A stretch of 64,000 nucleotides of DNA from a bacterium (GTDB lineage: Bacteria; CLD3; SB21): contig JABWCP010000002.1 of assembly GCA_013360215.1 (NCBI GenBank), positions 1-64,000 of the forward strand. Reading direction: 5' to 3'. The notes under the pieces are model-generated. The model made no database searches and had not been told where the DNA came from. It saw only the letters and a program-made list of their open reading frames with translations. The position numbers and the translations under genes are program-made. Shown here one piece after another: positions 43,395-53,056 of the stretch. The stretch's first letter is position 1; the number at the start of each line of letters is the position of its first letter.

Positions 43395-46028
43395 ATGCAA
43401 CTTTTGATGAAATTATTTTTAACCCTGTCTTTTTTGGTTTACGGTGTTTGTATAAACACACTTAATGCAAAAGTAAAACCTCCCAAAAGCGCTGCTTCGC
43501 ATAAAGTACAATTTGTTTTTGCGGATAGCCTTACGGGATGGGCGATCGGATCCATTAAAACCGGTGGCGCATTAAAAGACAGCTTAAATCCCAAAGCACT
43601 TTTCATAACCGGTATTTTAAAAACATATGACGGGGGATTGAATTGGGAATTGCAAACCGTCCTCGGCGCTGAAGAAAACGGGTGGGAAGTGCGTGCAACG
43701 GCCAGTCTTAATAGAACGCACGTTTGGGCGATTTTAAGTAAACCCAATTCAGATCAAAATGTATTATTACGCACGACCGACGGTCGCCGCTGGACCATGC
43801 AATCATTGAAGCTTGCCGATGGCGATCCGATTCAAATTTGCTTTTCCGACCCGGTGAACGGGTTTATGATTCTGCGCGAATTTATGGGCAGTGCCATATT
43901 GCGCACGACGGATGGCGGCGCTACTTGGGCGGCATTTGAACCGGGGCTTGGATCCGATTATCGCGGCGTGGCGTTCGACGGTACATCATGGTATGTATTA
44001 GCCCAATCTCGTACTAAACCCGAAGTGGTTACAGTTTTACGCAGTGATGACAATGGTAATATTTTGATCGAAGCCGAAACTTTTAATCCTGAATCGAACG
44101 ATCATATATTAGAAGGATTCGGCATTCGTGCACACAAAAATAAAATCTCCTTAATGCTGCGCGATATTGATTCTAAAACTCGTGAGACTTCCCGGTGGAT
44201 TTGGATGCAGTCCGGAGATCGTTTTGTATCCCATACTTCACAAGCGTTTCAATATGAAAAAGAATTCAAATCGCCTTCAGATATTCAAAACTTCTCAATA
44301 GATCACTCGATTTATGTCATTGATCGCTCGGAAGAGTATGAACCGGGATTGCCGGACGCTAAAATAAGATATAATCTTATCCGTTCGGTTGACGAAGGAA
44401 AAAGTTGGATACCCATTCCCGAGTTTCGTTTCCCGGTACTAGCGCTCCAGACTGTCGGCGACGATGTGCTTATTAGCGCCAATGACGGCAATCTGTATAA
44501 GTTTAATTACATTACAGGTATTTATCAGACGGCATCCGTTGATCTGAAAAAAGCTTTTTTGAATCCGCCACAAGCCGGCACTGAAAGTGTCGCCGAGAAT
44601 GGAGAAAATATATTTGATCTCGGCCATGATGAGTTTGAAAAAGAATCGGTTTATGAAAGCAAATGGGAAAGCGCCAATGACAGTGCATTCGCTGAAAGTT
44701 TTAGTAGCGTACGGGATGCTAACAAATACAAACCGGATGCTAAAGCCGAGTTTTCTGTCGGTATTGATTCGATAACATCTATCGGCGTGGTCTTACATCG
44801 GCGCACACGTATGGGATCTAAACATCAGGCGATTAACCTGATCAACGAAGAACTTCAAAAAGGTGAAATACGCCTTCGTAAATATAAACCTATCACATTC
44901 AAAGGGACGGTTCGCAGCACGGGTACCCGTTTTCCTGTCAAATACAGTTGGAGTTCCAGTATTAGCGGCGAACTCAGCGATCAGATCGAGTTTACTACCA
45001 GTCCTCGTCAATTGCCGCCCGGTGTTCATTATGTATTTTTTAAGGCCCAGGATAATTTAGGCGCATGGTCCAATCCGGTAGTGGTAAAAGTTATCGTAGA
45101 TGATTTTCCTAAATACAAATTTCCTTTCCACGGAAATTGGGTGCTCGGTGGCGGCGGCAGTCATTATAATATCGGTCATCATATTCGTACGGTTCCGTAT
45201 GGTATTGACGTAAATAATATCGAACAAGGTTACGGCGGGGACGCTGACATCGGTTTTCCTATTCGCGCATCAACGGACGGTATTGTTTCTTTGGCCGGCT
45301 ACATCAAAGGTTATGGCCGAACCGTAAAAATAGATTATATGTACGGCGGGAAAAAATATACGACTTTAGTTTCACATCTATCGACCATCAGCGTGGAAGT
45401 CGGTGAATACGTTAAACAAGGACAAGAAGTCGGAACGGTAGGAAGCACCGGCCGATCCAGTGCGCCGCATATTCATTGGGAGTTGAGGGTGGATGGTGCC
45501 AATCTGCCACCGGAACCGATATTCGAAAACGATACGACCATTTTGCAGAAATTACCCAACGGTCTTCATGTTTCATCCGATAATATATATGAACCTGAGC
45601 ACATCGTGATCGTTCCTGAACCGGAGATACCCGGTACACAATGGGATCATCGCGGCTATCATCACGGATACCGGTATATGTGGATTACGAGAGGTAAACC
45701 GACGGTGGAAGCCGTATGGAAACCCAAACTTCCTAAGTCGGGTTCCTATAAAATCCAAGTACACATCCCCAAAAAATTTGCCGATGGCGTGGCCTTCTAT
45801 CGTGTAAGCACTAAAAACGGTATTGATACGGTTAAAGTAAATCAAAGCAAATATACTGACGAATGGATAACTTTGGGCGTGTATGAACTTGATAAAAATG
45901 ATGAAATATCGGTTATGCTTAATAATTCAACACCTCAGGGAAAAGGTTCCGTTGCATTCGACGATGTTCGATTTGTAGGTCAATGGGACACCTACAGTAA
46001 AAAAGGTTTTAATAAACCAATTCAATGA
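43395..46028 (+). CDS. Secreted M23 (LytM) peptidase with N-terminal YCF48-like propeller and C-terminal golvesin-like domain
   Basis: 877 residues with signal peptide (MQLLMKLFLTLSFLVYGVCINTLNA). Residues ~30-370 are BNR/YCF48-like repeats (LFITGILKTYDGGLNWE, LRTTDGGATWAAF, RSVDEGKSWIPI). A beta-sandwich of Y_Y_Y type follows (~505-570), then the M23 domain (~575-710) with HH...YGID, HLSTISVEVGEYVKQGQ and SSAPHIHWELRV, the zinc ligands of lysostaphin-type peptidases. The last ~130 residues (TVEAVWKPKLPKSGSYKIQVHIP...FDDVRFV) match golvesin-like carbohydrate-binding modules. It should cleave peptidoglycan cross-links or another envelope peptide. The spacer from ligand His to Asp is longer than in classical HxxxD enzymes. 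Confidence 0.87.
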   Translation: MQLLMKLFLTLSFLVYGVCINTLNAKVKPPKSAASHKVQFVFADSLTGWAIGSIKTGGALKDSLNPKALFITGILKTYDGGLNWELQTVLGAEENGWEVRATASLNRTHVWAILSKPNSDQNVLLRTTDGRRWTMQSLKLADGDPIQICFSDPVNGFMILREFMGSAILRTTDGGATWAAFEPGLGSDYRGVAFDGTSWYVLAQSRTKPEVVTVLRSDDNGNILIEAETFNPESNDHILEGFGIRAHKNKISLMLRDIDSKTRETSRWIWMQSGDRFVSHTSQAFQYEKEFKSPSDIQNFSIDHSIYVIDRSEEYEPGLPDAKIRYNLIRSVDEGKSWIPIPEFRFPVLALQTVGDDVLISANDGNLYKFNYITGIYQTASVDLKKAFLNPPQAGTESVAENGENIFDLGHDEFEKESVYESKWESANDSAFAESFSSVRDANKYKPDAKAEFSVGIDSITSIGVVLHRRTRMGSKHQAINLINEELQKGEIRLRKYKPITFKGTVRSTGTRFPVKYSWSSSISGELSDQIEFTTSPRQLPPGVHYVFFKAQDNLGAWSNPVVVKVIVDDFPKYKFPFHGNWVLGGGGSHYNIGHHIRTVPYGIDVNNIEQGYGGDADIGFPIRASTDGIVSLAGYIKGYGRTVKIDYMYGGKKYTTLVSHLSTISVEVGEYVKQGQEVGTVGSTGRSSAPHIHWELRVDGANLPPEPIFENDTTILQKLPNGLHVSSDNIYEPEHIVIVPEPEIPGTQWDHRGYHHGYRYMWITRGKPTVEAVWKPKLPKSGSYKIQVHIPKKFADGVAFYRVSTKNGIDTVKVNQSKYTDEWITLGVYELDKNDEISVMLNNSTPQGKGSVAFDDVRFVGQWDTYSKKGFNKPIQ

Positions 46029-46038
46029 AAGGCCTTTT

Positions 46039-47787
46039 GTGAAGTTTACATTTAATCGGGTGAAAACTCTGATCGTAATAAGCGCACTGAGTGTTACGTT
46101 CATCGGCGGCTGGTTTGCCGAGTCGCTTGTCGGTGATGATTATTATTACGAAGTCAAACGTTCGCTCAGGCTGTTTGGCGATGTGTACAAAAATGTCGGT
46201 GAAAAATATGTAGATGAAATATCACCCAAAGTAATCATGCGTACGGGTATTGACGCCATGCTTGAAACGCTCGATCCCTATACCATGTTTTATGAAGGTT
46301 CTGAGAGCAGTGATTTGGATGCTTTTATGAAGGGCAAATACGGCGGCATCGGCGTGACCGTCGGTATTCGACGCAATACGATCATGGTAATCACCGTGAC
46401 AGAAGGATCACCCGCATACAAAGCCGGTTTAAAACCGGGAGATCGTATCGTCGGCGTGGATGGTAAAACGACGCGTGATATACCGATACGTGATCTTTCT
46501 AATTCCGTAAAAGGCGAACCTGGGACATCATTGAAACTTGATGTTAAACGCGAAGGTCAAAGCAGCGCCTTGCAAATGACTATGATTCGTGAGATGATCG
46601 CCATAGAAAATATACCCTATTACGGCGTATTGGCCGGAGATATCGGGATTATCAAGCTTACTAAGTTCTCTAAAACATCTACATCCGATTTCACGCGTGC
46701 TTTAAAAGATTTAAGATCACAAGGCATCAAGGGGTTAATCATAGATCTGCGTGGGAATCCGGGAGGACTTCTTGATGCGGCCATTGATATTACCAATCAA
46801 TTTGTTCGTAAAGGCGAATTGATCACATACACAAAAGGTCGAATCCAAGATGCCAATCGTTCATACTATGCCAATAATGACCCTTTGATTCCACAATTGC
46901 CGGTAGCCGTCTTAGTTGACGGTAATAGCGCCAGTGCGTCGGAAATCGTGAGTGGGGCAATGCAGGATTTGGATCGCGGTATTTTAGTAGGTAGCACAAC
47001 TTTCGGTAAAGGCCTTGTGCAAACCGTATATCCATTGCAAGAGCGTGATGCGGTTCTCAAAATTACTACGGCTAAATACTATACGCCGTCCGGACGTTGT
47101 ATCCAGCGCGAACACTATGCCCATGATCGCTCAAACGCAATGCGTTTGGAATCGGAAGATGAGCCGAATGAATTTTATTACGATGTGTTTGGAGAAGAAG
47201 ATCAGGTACGGGATAGCCTGACCAATGATTCGTTGTCGTCGAAACGCCAGGAATTCAAAACTAAAACAGGACGTATCGTATATGCCGAAGGCGGCATCAC
47301 ACCGGATATCATAAAAGATGATTATAGTTTTTTGGGATATACACGAGAAATAGTACGTCGCGGGTACGTATTCGATTTTGCAACTCGTTTTTCGGCTCAA
47401 AATACCCGAATTGATACGGGATTTGTACCGGATGAAGAACTGTTAACCGAATTTTATAAATTTCTCAAAGATCATCATTTCAATTATAATTCAACCGCCG
47501 ATTCGCAGTTGACTGAATTACGCGCTTACGCCGAAAACAATGGTTATTCGGCACAGATACAGCAATCCATTCTACAACTTCAGAACAAATTTGATGAAGA
47601 AGAAGTGAAAGAGTTCGAGGCCGCTAAAACGGCGATACGAAATCTTTTGCAGCAAGAAATCATTTCCCGATATTACGGAAACCGACGCCGTTTCGAAATA
47701 ACGCTCAAGTCAGATTCGGTGGTCGAATCCGCTCGCAGCGTGCTTAAAGATGAAGTGTTGTATAAAAAGATATTAAAACAAAAATAA
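46039..47787 (+). CDS. ctpA: C-terminal processing peptidase (S41 family, CtpA-like)
   Basis: 582 residues, GTG start. An N-terminal membrane anchor or signal (VKTLIVISALSVTFIGGWF) precedes a PDZ domain (~85-180; GIGVTVGIRRNTIMVITVTEGSPAYKAGLKPGDRIVGVDG is read across it in parts) and the S41 catalytic domain with Ser299 in SASASEI and Lys324 in TTFGKGLVQ, the 25-residue Ser-Lys spacing of D1-processing peptidases. A C-terminal helical extension (~430-582) follows. It degrades or trims periplasmic proteins; in other bacteria CtpA/Prc controls peptidoglycan hydrolases, fitting its position directly downstream of an M23 peptidase. Confidence 0.95.
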   Translation: MKFTFNRVKTLIVISALSVTFIGGWFAESLVGDDYYYEVKRSLRLFGDVYKNVGEKYVDEISPKVIMRTGIDAMLETLDPYTMFYEGSESSDLDAFMKGKYGGIGVTVGIRRNTIMVITVTEGSPAYKAGLKPGDRIVGVDGKTTRDIPIRDLSNSVKGEPGTSLKLDVKREGQSSALQMTMIREMIAIENIPYYGVLAGDIGIIKLTKFSKTSTSDFTRALKDLRSQGIKGLIIDLRGNPGGLLDAAIDITNQFVRKGELITYTKGRIQDANRSYYANNDPLIPQLPVAVLVDGNSASASEIVSGAMQDLDRGILVGSTTFGKGLVQTVYPLQERDAVLKITTAKYYTPSGRCIQREHYAHDRSNAMRLESEDEPNEFYYDVFGEEDQVRDSLTNDSLSSKRQEFKTKTGRIVYAEGGITPDIIKDDYSFLGYTREIVRRGYVFDFATRFSAQNTRIDTGFVPDEELLTEFYKFLKDHHFNYNSTADSQLTELRAYAENNGYSAQIQQSILQLQNKFDEEEVKEFEAAKTAIRNLLQQEIISRYYGNRRRFEITLKSDSVVESARSVLKDEVLYKKILKQK

Positions 47788-47794
47788 GCATCCA

Positions 47795-48628
47795 TTGGAA
47801 ATTCTTGCATATTTAATCATTGGCTTTACAGCCGGAGCCGTCGGTTCGATGGTAGGTTTAGGCGGAGCGATCATCATGACACCGGCCTTAACGATCCTGC
47901 TGAATGTGCCGATCAAATCCGCGATCGGCGCCAGCCTTATTGCGCTGATTGCTACTTCGGTCATGTCAACGGCGGTTTATTCTAAAAAAGAATTGATTCA
48001 TTATCGTTACGGTATGCTTCTTTTGATACTCATGGTGTCCGGATCTTTTATCGGAAGCGCAATCGGCGTGATGATGGACGCCCGTTTGCTTTCTCTTTTT
48101 TTTGTAGCGTTGATGTTTTTTGCTGCAGGTTTTTTACTGTATCAGGTTTTTCAAAATGAAAACCCGGATGCCCGGGTTGAATGGCAAAACAATGAAGAAC
48201 CGCATCGTTTTCCTCCCAACGGTGTATTATTGGAAGCGCACAGCGGTATCCGCAAATTCTACCGGGTGCAGCATGGCGTCGTTATGATGTTTATTTCGGG
48301 TATTGCAGGGGTGATTTCGGGCATGTTGGGGGTCGGTGGCGGTATTATTCAGGTGCCTTTTATGCATGCGATCAATCGTATGCCCATCAAGGCGGCTACA
48401 GCAACATCAGGATTTATGATTGGTTATACAGGTATGGCCGGAGCTCTAGTCTATGTTATTTTTGGGCAATTTGAATTGATTATGACATCGGCGCTTGTTC
48501 TGGGTATTCTCACCGGATCCCAAGCCGGGGCACGTTTAGCAATTCGCCTCCATGCGCGATGGATCATATATTTAGTCATTGTTGTCTTGACCGTTGCGGC
48601 AATTCGACTCTTCATGAAAGTATTTTGA
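47795..48628 (+). CDS. TauE/SafE-family sulfite exporter-like permease
   Basis: 277 residues, TTG start. Two repeated halves of about four transmembrane helices each begin with the family motif: GAVGSMVGLGGAIIMTPAL near the N-terminus and AGVISGMLGVGGGIIQVPFM in the second half. A hydrophilic loop (~125-155) separates them. Family members export organic anions such as sulfite, sulfoacetate or related compounds; the substrate here is unknown. It is paired with DUF1634 (1 base gap), an arrangement seen repeatedly for this family, suggesting an accessory subunit. Confidence 0.9.
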   Translation: MEILAYLIIGFTAGAVGSMVGLGGAIIMTPALTILLNVPIKSAIGASLIALIATSVMSTAVYSKKELIHYRYGMLLLILMVSGSFIGSAIGVMMDARLLSLFFVALMFFAAGFLLYQVFQNENPDARVEWQNNEEPHRFPPNGVLLEAHSGIRKFYRVQHGVVMMFISGIAGVISGMLGVGGGIIQVPFMHAINRMPIKAATATSGFMIGYTGMAGALVYVIFGQFELIMTSALVLGILTGSQAGARLAIRLHARWIIYLVIVVLTVAAIRLFMKVF

Positions 48629-48629
48629 A

Positions 48630-48902
48630 ATGCAGCAATCAGGTTTGATGTTAAAAATCGGCGGTTGGTTCAGCGCGGTTCTTTTATCCGTCGGTTTGCT
48701 GATACGGTTGAGCGGTAATTTAGCTTTATCTCATTTTGTTTTGATCAGCGGCATTGTCGTAATGTTGATCAGTCCGTTAGCCGGCATGCTGGCAATGATT
48801 GTCAAATTTTGGAAAAACGGTGAAATCCGATTTGCATATATCGGGGTACTTATATTATTCTTATTAGCCGGTGGAACTTATATCCTTCATATTCTACAGT
48901 AA
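48630..48902 (+). CDS. DUF1634 family small membrane protein
   Basis: 90 residues with three predicted transmembrane helices (WFSAVLLSVGLLIRL, FVLISGIVVMLISPLAGMLAMIV, FAYIGVLILFLLAGGTYIL). Sequence and position directly after a TauE/SafE permease fit DUF1634, presumed accessory to the permease. No catalytic residues. Function unproven. Confidence 0.8.
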   Translation: MQQSGLMLKIGGWFSAVLLSVGLLIRLSGNLALSHFVLISGIVVMLISPLAGMLAMIVKFWKNGEIRFAYIGVLILFLLAGGTYILHILQ

Positions 48903-48912
48903 AGGGGTATCT

Positions 48913-49281
48913 ATGCAGCGTATATTTGGATTCTTAATTTTTAGTTTTTTAATGGCCGGATGCGGCAATACCAGCCGACTGATCGTTTATACCGATGCTA
49001 ATTATGCTATGGTCGAAAAAGGGAAAAATATACGCGTCAAACACGTGGACGGTAAATTTGTTCAGTTTTACAAGATGGTAATTGATAAAACAGATGATGA
49101 ATATATTTACGCCCGTTGCTGGAAAACTAAAAAAAGTACGCCGGAGGATCTACGTTTTAAGAAATCGGAAGTCATATTGGAAAGTACAGAGTTTAGTGTA
49201 TCCCGCACAACGGAATACGTCATGCTCATCGGTGTAACAATTTTATTGATATTTCTTTCAGATCGAATTTTGAGAGGGTAG
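48913..49281 (+). CDS. Small lipoprotein with C-terminal transmembrane helix
   Basis: The frame opens at 48871, overlapping DUF1634, but the ATG at 48913 has AAAGGGG upstream and begins a lipoprotein signal (FGFLIFSFLMAGC, Cys17), giving 122 residues. A short beta-rich domain (IRVKHVDGKFVQFYKMVIDKTDDEYIYARC) is followed by a hydrophobic segment (YVMLIGVTILLIFLSDRIL). The combination of lipid anchor and C-terminal helix is unusual. I do not recognise a family. Confidence 0.65.
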   Translation: MQRIFGFLIFSFLMAGCGNTSRLIVYTDANYAMVEKGKNIRVKHVDGKFVQFYKMVIDKTDDEYIYARCWKTKKSTPEDLRFKKSEVILESTEFSVSRTTEYVMLIGVTILLIFLSDRILRG

Positions 49282-49287
49282 TACATA

Positions 49288-50214
49288 ATGTCGGGTTCCT
49301 TACGTTTTGAAACCGTGCCGTGTCCGGTATGCTCGCATGATCAATATTCACCATGGATGCGATTTAATGATAAATATGCCGATCATATGCTGGTTCGATG
49401 CGTGCAATGCCAATTTGTATATCTCAACCCAAGACCGACAGAAGATACCATCGGGGTCTATTATTCCGCCGAAGAGTACACGCCGTTTGTAAGTTCGTCC
49501 GATAACCGCAGTTTATTTGCCAAAATTTATCATACGGTCCGCCGCTTTTCTGTACGATGGAAGCGTAAAAAAGTAGAAAATAAATCAAACAAAGGTTTAG
49601 TCATTGATTTAGGATGTGGCACAGCTGAATTTCTCAATGAAATGAAACAAAACGGGTGGCAGGTTGCCGGTATCGAACCTTCGCCGGAAGCATCAGAATT
49701 TGCACGTTCTAACTATGATGTTCCTGTCCTCACGGGTACTATTAATCGGGAGCTCATAGGGCAAACACCGGACAAGCCTGATGTTATTACCATGTGGCAT
49801 GTACTGGAGCACGTGCATCGTTTGGATGAAACACTGGATTTGATTTATAAAAAACTTAAACCGGGTGGCACTTTGGTTATCGCTGTACCTAATATTAGTT
49901 CATTGGATGCTCTTTTTTACGGACGCGATTGGGTGGCATTGGATGTACCGCGTCATTTGTACGATTTTGTTTTAGCTGATCTCCGATCGTTGCTAAATAA
50001 ACATCAGTTTCGGGTCTATCGCACGCATGGCATGCCTATTGATGCGGTATTCAATGTATTAATGAGTGAAAAAAATATTATTCAACGACGCGGTTTGTGG
50101 TTTCTCCCTCTGTCATTGGTACGTATCCCATTGGTTGTGTTTATCACTACGATTGCCGGATTGATACGCGGGAAAGCGTCGGCTATCGTGGTTTATGCTG
50201 AAAAACAAGGATAA
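49288..50214 (+). CDS. Class I SAM-dependent methyltransferase with N-terminal zinc-binding motif
   Basis: 308 residues. N-terminal zinc-knuckle CPVC...CVQC (residues ~11-40) followed by LNPRPTEDTIGVYY, then the Rossmann SAM-binding fold with motif I VIDLGCGTAEFLNEM, IEPSPEASEFA and the post-I region MWHVLEHVHRLDETL. This is the Methyltransf_23-type arrangement common in glycan- and cofactor-modifying enzymes; substrate not predictable. A hydrophobic C-terminal stretch (RIPLVVFITTIAGLI) suggests membrane contact. mutL begins 1 base after its stop. Confidence 0.87.
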   Translation: MSGSLRFETVPCPVCSHDQYSPWMRFNDKYADHMLVRCVQCQFVYLNPRPTEDTIGVYYSAEEYTPFVSSSDNRSLFAKIYHTVRRFSVRWKRKKVENKSNKGLVIDLGCGTAEFLNEMKQNGWQVAGIEPSPEASEFARSNYDVPVLTGTINRELIGQTPDKPDVITMWHVLEHVHRLDETLDLIYKKLKPGGTLVIAVPNISSLDALFYGRDWVALDVPRHLYDFVLADLRSLLNKHQFRVYRTHGMPIDAVFNVLMSEKNIIQRRGLWFLPLSLVRIPLVVFITTIAGLIRGKASAIVVYAEKQG

Positions 50215-50215
50215 C

Positions 50216-52027
50216 ATGGAAAATCGAATACAAATACTACCGGATCATATTGCCAATAAAATTGCGGCCGGCGAGGTTGTTGAACGCCCGGCTTCGGTAG
50301 TTAAGGAATTGGTTGAAAATAGTTTGGATGCCGGTGCGGATGAGGTTACGATCACGGTCCGATCCGGAGGAAAAGATCTTGTGCAGGTGATTGATAACGG
50401 TAAAGGTATGACACAAGACGATGCTGTGCTTTGTTTTGAAAGGCACGCGACCAGTAAAATACGCCAATGGGAAGATTTGCTCAAAGTACAGAGTTTCGGG
50501 TTTCGTGGGGAAGCCTTAGCCAGCATTGCTTCCGTCTCCGACATTGAGCTAAAAACACGTACGTCCGATCAGGAGGTTGGAACCCTAGTCCAATTGCACG
50601 CCGGAAAGTTGAATAACGTAACACAAGAAGCATCGCTACCGGGTACCACGATAACCGTCAAAAATTTGTTCTACAATGTACCGGCACGTCGTAATTTTTT
50701 AAAGACCAATACAACCGAGTTTCGGCATATTGCGGGCGTCATCAAACGATTTGCTATCGCATATCCCGCCGTTGAATTTACATTGATCCATGATGATGAA
50801 AAAATATTTCAATTGCGGAAAACGGATCTTTACGGGCGCTTGGAAAAAGTCATCGGTCGGGAAATCATGTCATATACATTGCCGCTAATGGCGGATCAGT
50901 TTGGCGTAAAAATTCATGGGTATGTTAGCAAACCCTCGTTCTCATATAAAACCAAAGGCGAACAATTTCTTTTTGTCAATGGAAGACCCATCGTGAACCG
51001 CACGGCGAATTTTTCTGTAGCGTCGGCGTACGGCCATACCATTCCCAAAGGTGATAAACCATTCTTCGTTTTATTTCTGGAGTGGAATTCAGAAGAGTTT
51101 GATGTCAACGTGCATCCGACAAAAGCCGAGGTCAAATTTAAAGACGAACAGCTTTTGTACCGTGTTGTATTTCATGCCGTAAGGGACACCATGAATACGG
51201 ATGTGATGATTCCCAGCCTGACCCAATCTCATCCGATGCATTCTTCTTCCAATGATATTCGTACCTCTGATGGTACGGCTATGATGCTGGAACTTAATAC
51301 ACAGCGTCAACCTTTGCAGTGGACGACACCGGCGCATTCCGACACCGCTCCGCAACCCACACCGGACGAAACCGTAGCGCAATTTTTCTCAGCTGAAGAA
51401 ACGGCTCCGAGCTCCAAAAGTTATATACAAGATCAATTGGTCAAACGTATCCCGGTCAACCTCAACAGCATGGTTTGGCAACTGCATAATCGGTATATCG
51501 TTTCGCAAATCAAAAGCGGTTTAGCCATCATCGATCAGCATGTGGCGCATGAGCGAATCCTCTATGAAAGAGCGCTGGATGCCTTTGAACATAATCCGAT
51601 TTTTTCACAACAATTACTTTTTCCTCAGACGATTGAGTTTTCTCCTGAAGATTTTTCCATTATTGAAAAACATATTGCTTTGATGGAGCGGCTTGGCTTT
51701 ATCGTGAAAGTATTCGGTAAACGGACGCTGGTCGTCGAAGCCGTTCCGGCCGATGTTCGTCTTGGTAATGAGCAAAAAATCCTTACGGAGATTATTCGTG
51801 AATACAAAGAGCACGAGCATGATGCTATGGATCCTCGTGATAATCTGGCCAAATCGTTTGCCTGCAAATCGGCTATCAAATCGGGCGATCCATTGAACGT
51901 GGATGAAATGAACGGGCTTATAGACCAATTATTTGCCTGCAAATTCCCTTACGTATGTCCGCACGGACGACCTATTATCATCCAATTGACGTTGGATGAA
52001 TTAGACAAACGTTTTATGCGCACCTGA
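50216..52027 (+). CDS. mutL: DNA mismatch repair protein MutL (endonuclease type)
   Basis: Links MutS mismatch recognition to strand incision. The ATG at 50216 (MENRIQILPDHIANKIAAGEVV) is the conserved start, not the in-frame ATG at 50195. 603 residues. GHKL ATPase: ELVENSLDAGAD, DNGKGM, FGFRGEALASI. After a variable linker (~330-405) the C-terminal domain has the metal-binding endonuclease motif DQHVAHERILYE (Asp440-Glu451; usual DQHA is DQHV here), ACKSAIKSGD and CPHGRPI, so the protein should nick DNA itself, as expected in organisms without MutH. MutS is not in the window. Confidence 0.96.
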   Translation: MENRIQILPDHIANKIAAGEVVERPASVVKELVENSLDAGADEVTITVRSGGKDLVQVIDNGKGMTQDDAVLCFERHATSKIRQWEDLLKVQSFGFRGEALASIASVSDIELKTRTSDQEVGTLVQLHAGKLNNVTQEASLPGTTITVKNLFYNVPARRNFLKTNTTEFRHIAGVIKRFAIAYPAVEFTLIHDDEKIFQLRKTDLYGRLEKVIGREIMSYTLPLMADQFGVKIHGYVSKPSFSYKTKGEQFLFVNGRPIVNRTANFSVASAYGHTIPKGDKPFFVLFLEWNSEEFDVNVHPTKAEVKFKDEQLLYRVVFHAVRDTMNTDVMIPSLTQSHPMHSSSNDIRTSDGTAMMLELNTQRQPLQWTTPAHSDTAPQPTPDETVAQFFSAEETAPSSKSYIQDQLVKRIPVNLNSMVWQLHNRYIVSQIKSGLAIIDQHVAHERILYERALDAFEHNPIFSQQLLFPQTIEFSPEDFSIIEKHIALMERLGFIVKVFGKRTLVVEAVPADVRLGNEQKILTEIIREYKEHEHDAMDPRDNLAKSFACKSAIKSGDPLNVDEMNGLIDQLFACKFPYVCPHGRPIIIQLTLDELDKRFMRT

Positions 52028-52043
52028 GCAAGGCGCATCCTTT

Positions 52044-52979
52044 ATGAACGATTTGAATCCTAATGTATTAGTGATTGTCGGACCGACGGCGATCGGTAAA
52101 ACAGCTTTGGGCATAGAACTGTCAGAATATTCTGATGTTGAAATCGTTTCCGCCGATTCCCGCCAGCTTTACCGCTATATGGATATATGTACGGCCAAGC
52201 CGGATAACACACAACGCCTTCGTGTCCCGCACCATTTTATTGATCATATCAACCCGGACGAGACCTATAATGCAGCGCAATATGCGCGTGAAGCACTTCC
52301 CGTTATTCAATCCATCTTTGATCGCGGCAAGCTACCCGTGATTGTGGGAGGGTCGGGCTTGTATATTCGTGCTTTGATTGATGGATTTTTTGAAGGCGTA
52401 GATAACAACGAAACCGTACGTGACGAGATACGAAAGCAAATAGATTCTGAAGGTATCGTATCTGTTTTTGAAGAGTTACGGCAAAATGACCCCGAAACGG
52501 CGAACCGGTTGCATATCGGTGATATTCAAAGAATTGAGCGCGCATTGGAGGTTTTTCGTGTAACCGGTAAACCGCTGTCCCAATGGCACAAGGAAACCCA
52601 ATCCAAGTTTCCTTGGAATTCACTATGGGTTGGCTTGGATTGCGACCGTACAAAGTTGTATCAACGTATTGAAATGCGTGTGGATCAAATGATCGAGCAA
52701 GGGGTGATCGGTGAAACCGAGATGCTGCTTGAACGGGGATATTCGGAAAATCTGATCTCGATGCAAAGTTTGGGATATAGAGAGATTATCGCTTATCTGA
52801 AGGGAACAATGGATCGCGATACAATGGTGCGTTTATTTAAACAAGGGTCGCGTAATTACGCTAAACGTCAGTTGACGTGGTTTAGGAAGAACGAACGCAT
52901 TCGATGGATTATGACAGATAAAAATAGCCCGGAGAAAATATTGGACGATACATTAAAGCATTTCAACTTGAACAAATAA
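52044..52979 (+). CDS. miaA: tRNA dimethylallyltransferase
   Basis: Adds a dimethylallyl group to A37 of tRNAs reading UNN codons. 311 residues. P-loop GPTAIGKT (13-20), SADSRQLYRYMDICTAKP, the DEX motif region INPDETYNAAQYAREA, and GGSGLYIRALIDGF. The mutL-miaA order is widespread. It is the last gene of the long co-directional run and ends at a hairpin terminator. Starts 16 bases after mutL. Confidence 0.97.
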   Translation: MNDLNPNVLVIVGPTAIGKTALGIELSEYSDVEIVSADSRQLYRYMDICTAKPDNTQRLRVPHHFIDHINPDETYNAAQYAREALPVIQSIFDRGKLPVIVGGSGLYIRALIDGFFEGVDNNETVRDEIRKQIDSEGIVSVFEELRQNDPETANRLHIGDIQRIERALEVFRVTGKPLSQWHKETQSKFPWNSLWVGLDCDRTKLYQRIEMRVDQMIEQGVIGETEMLLERGYSENLISMQSLGYREIIAYLKGTMDRDTMVRLFKQGSRNYAKRQLTWFRKNERIRWIMTDKNSPEKILDDTLKHFNLNK

Positions 52980-53003
52980 GGATAAAATTTATACTAAATA
53001 AGT

Positions 53004-53056
53004 AACGGCCACCCGGGTCATGTCAATAACATATACCGGAGTGGCCGTTTTAATTT
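53004..53056. terminator. Bidirectional terminator between miaA and the cyclophilin gene
   Basis: AACGGCCAC (53004-53012) pairs with GTGGCCGTT (53041-53049), with a 28-base loop; a T-rich tract follows on the + strand (TTTTAATTTTTATT). Serves miaA on the + strand and possibly the convergent cyclophilin gene, which ends at 53057. Confidence 0.7.
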
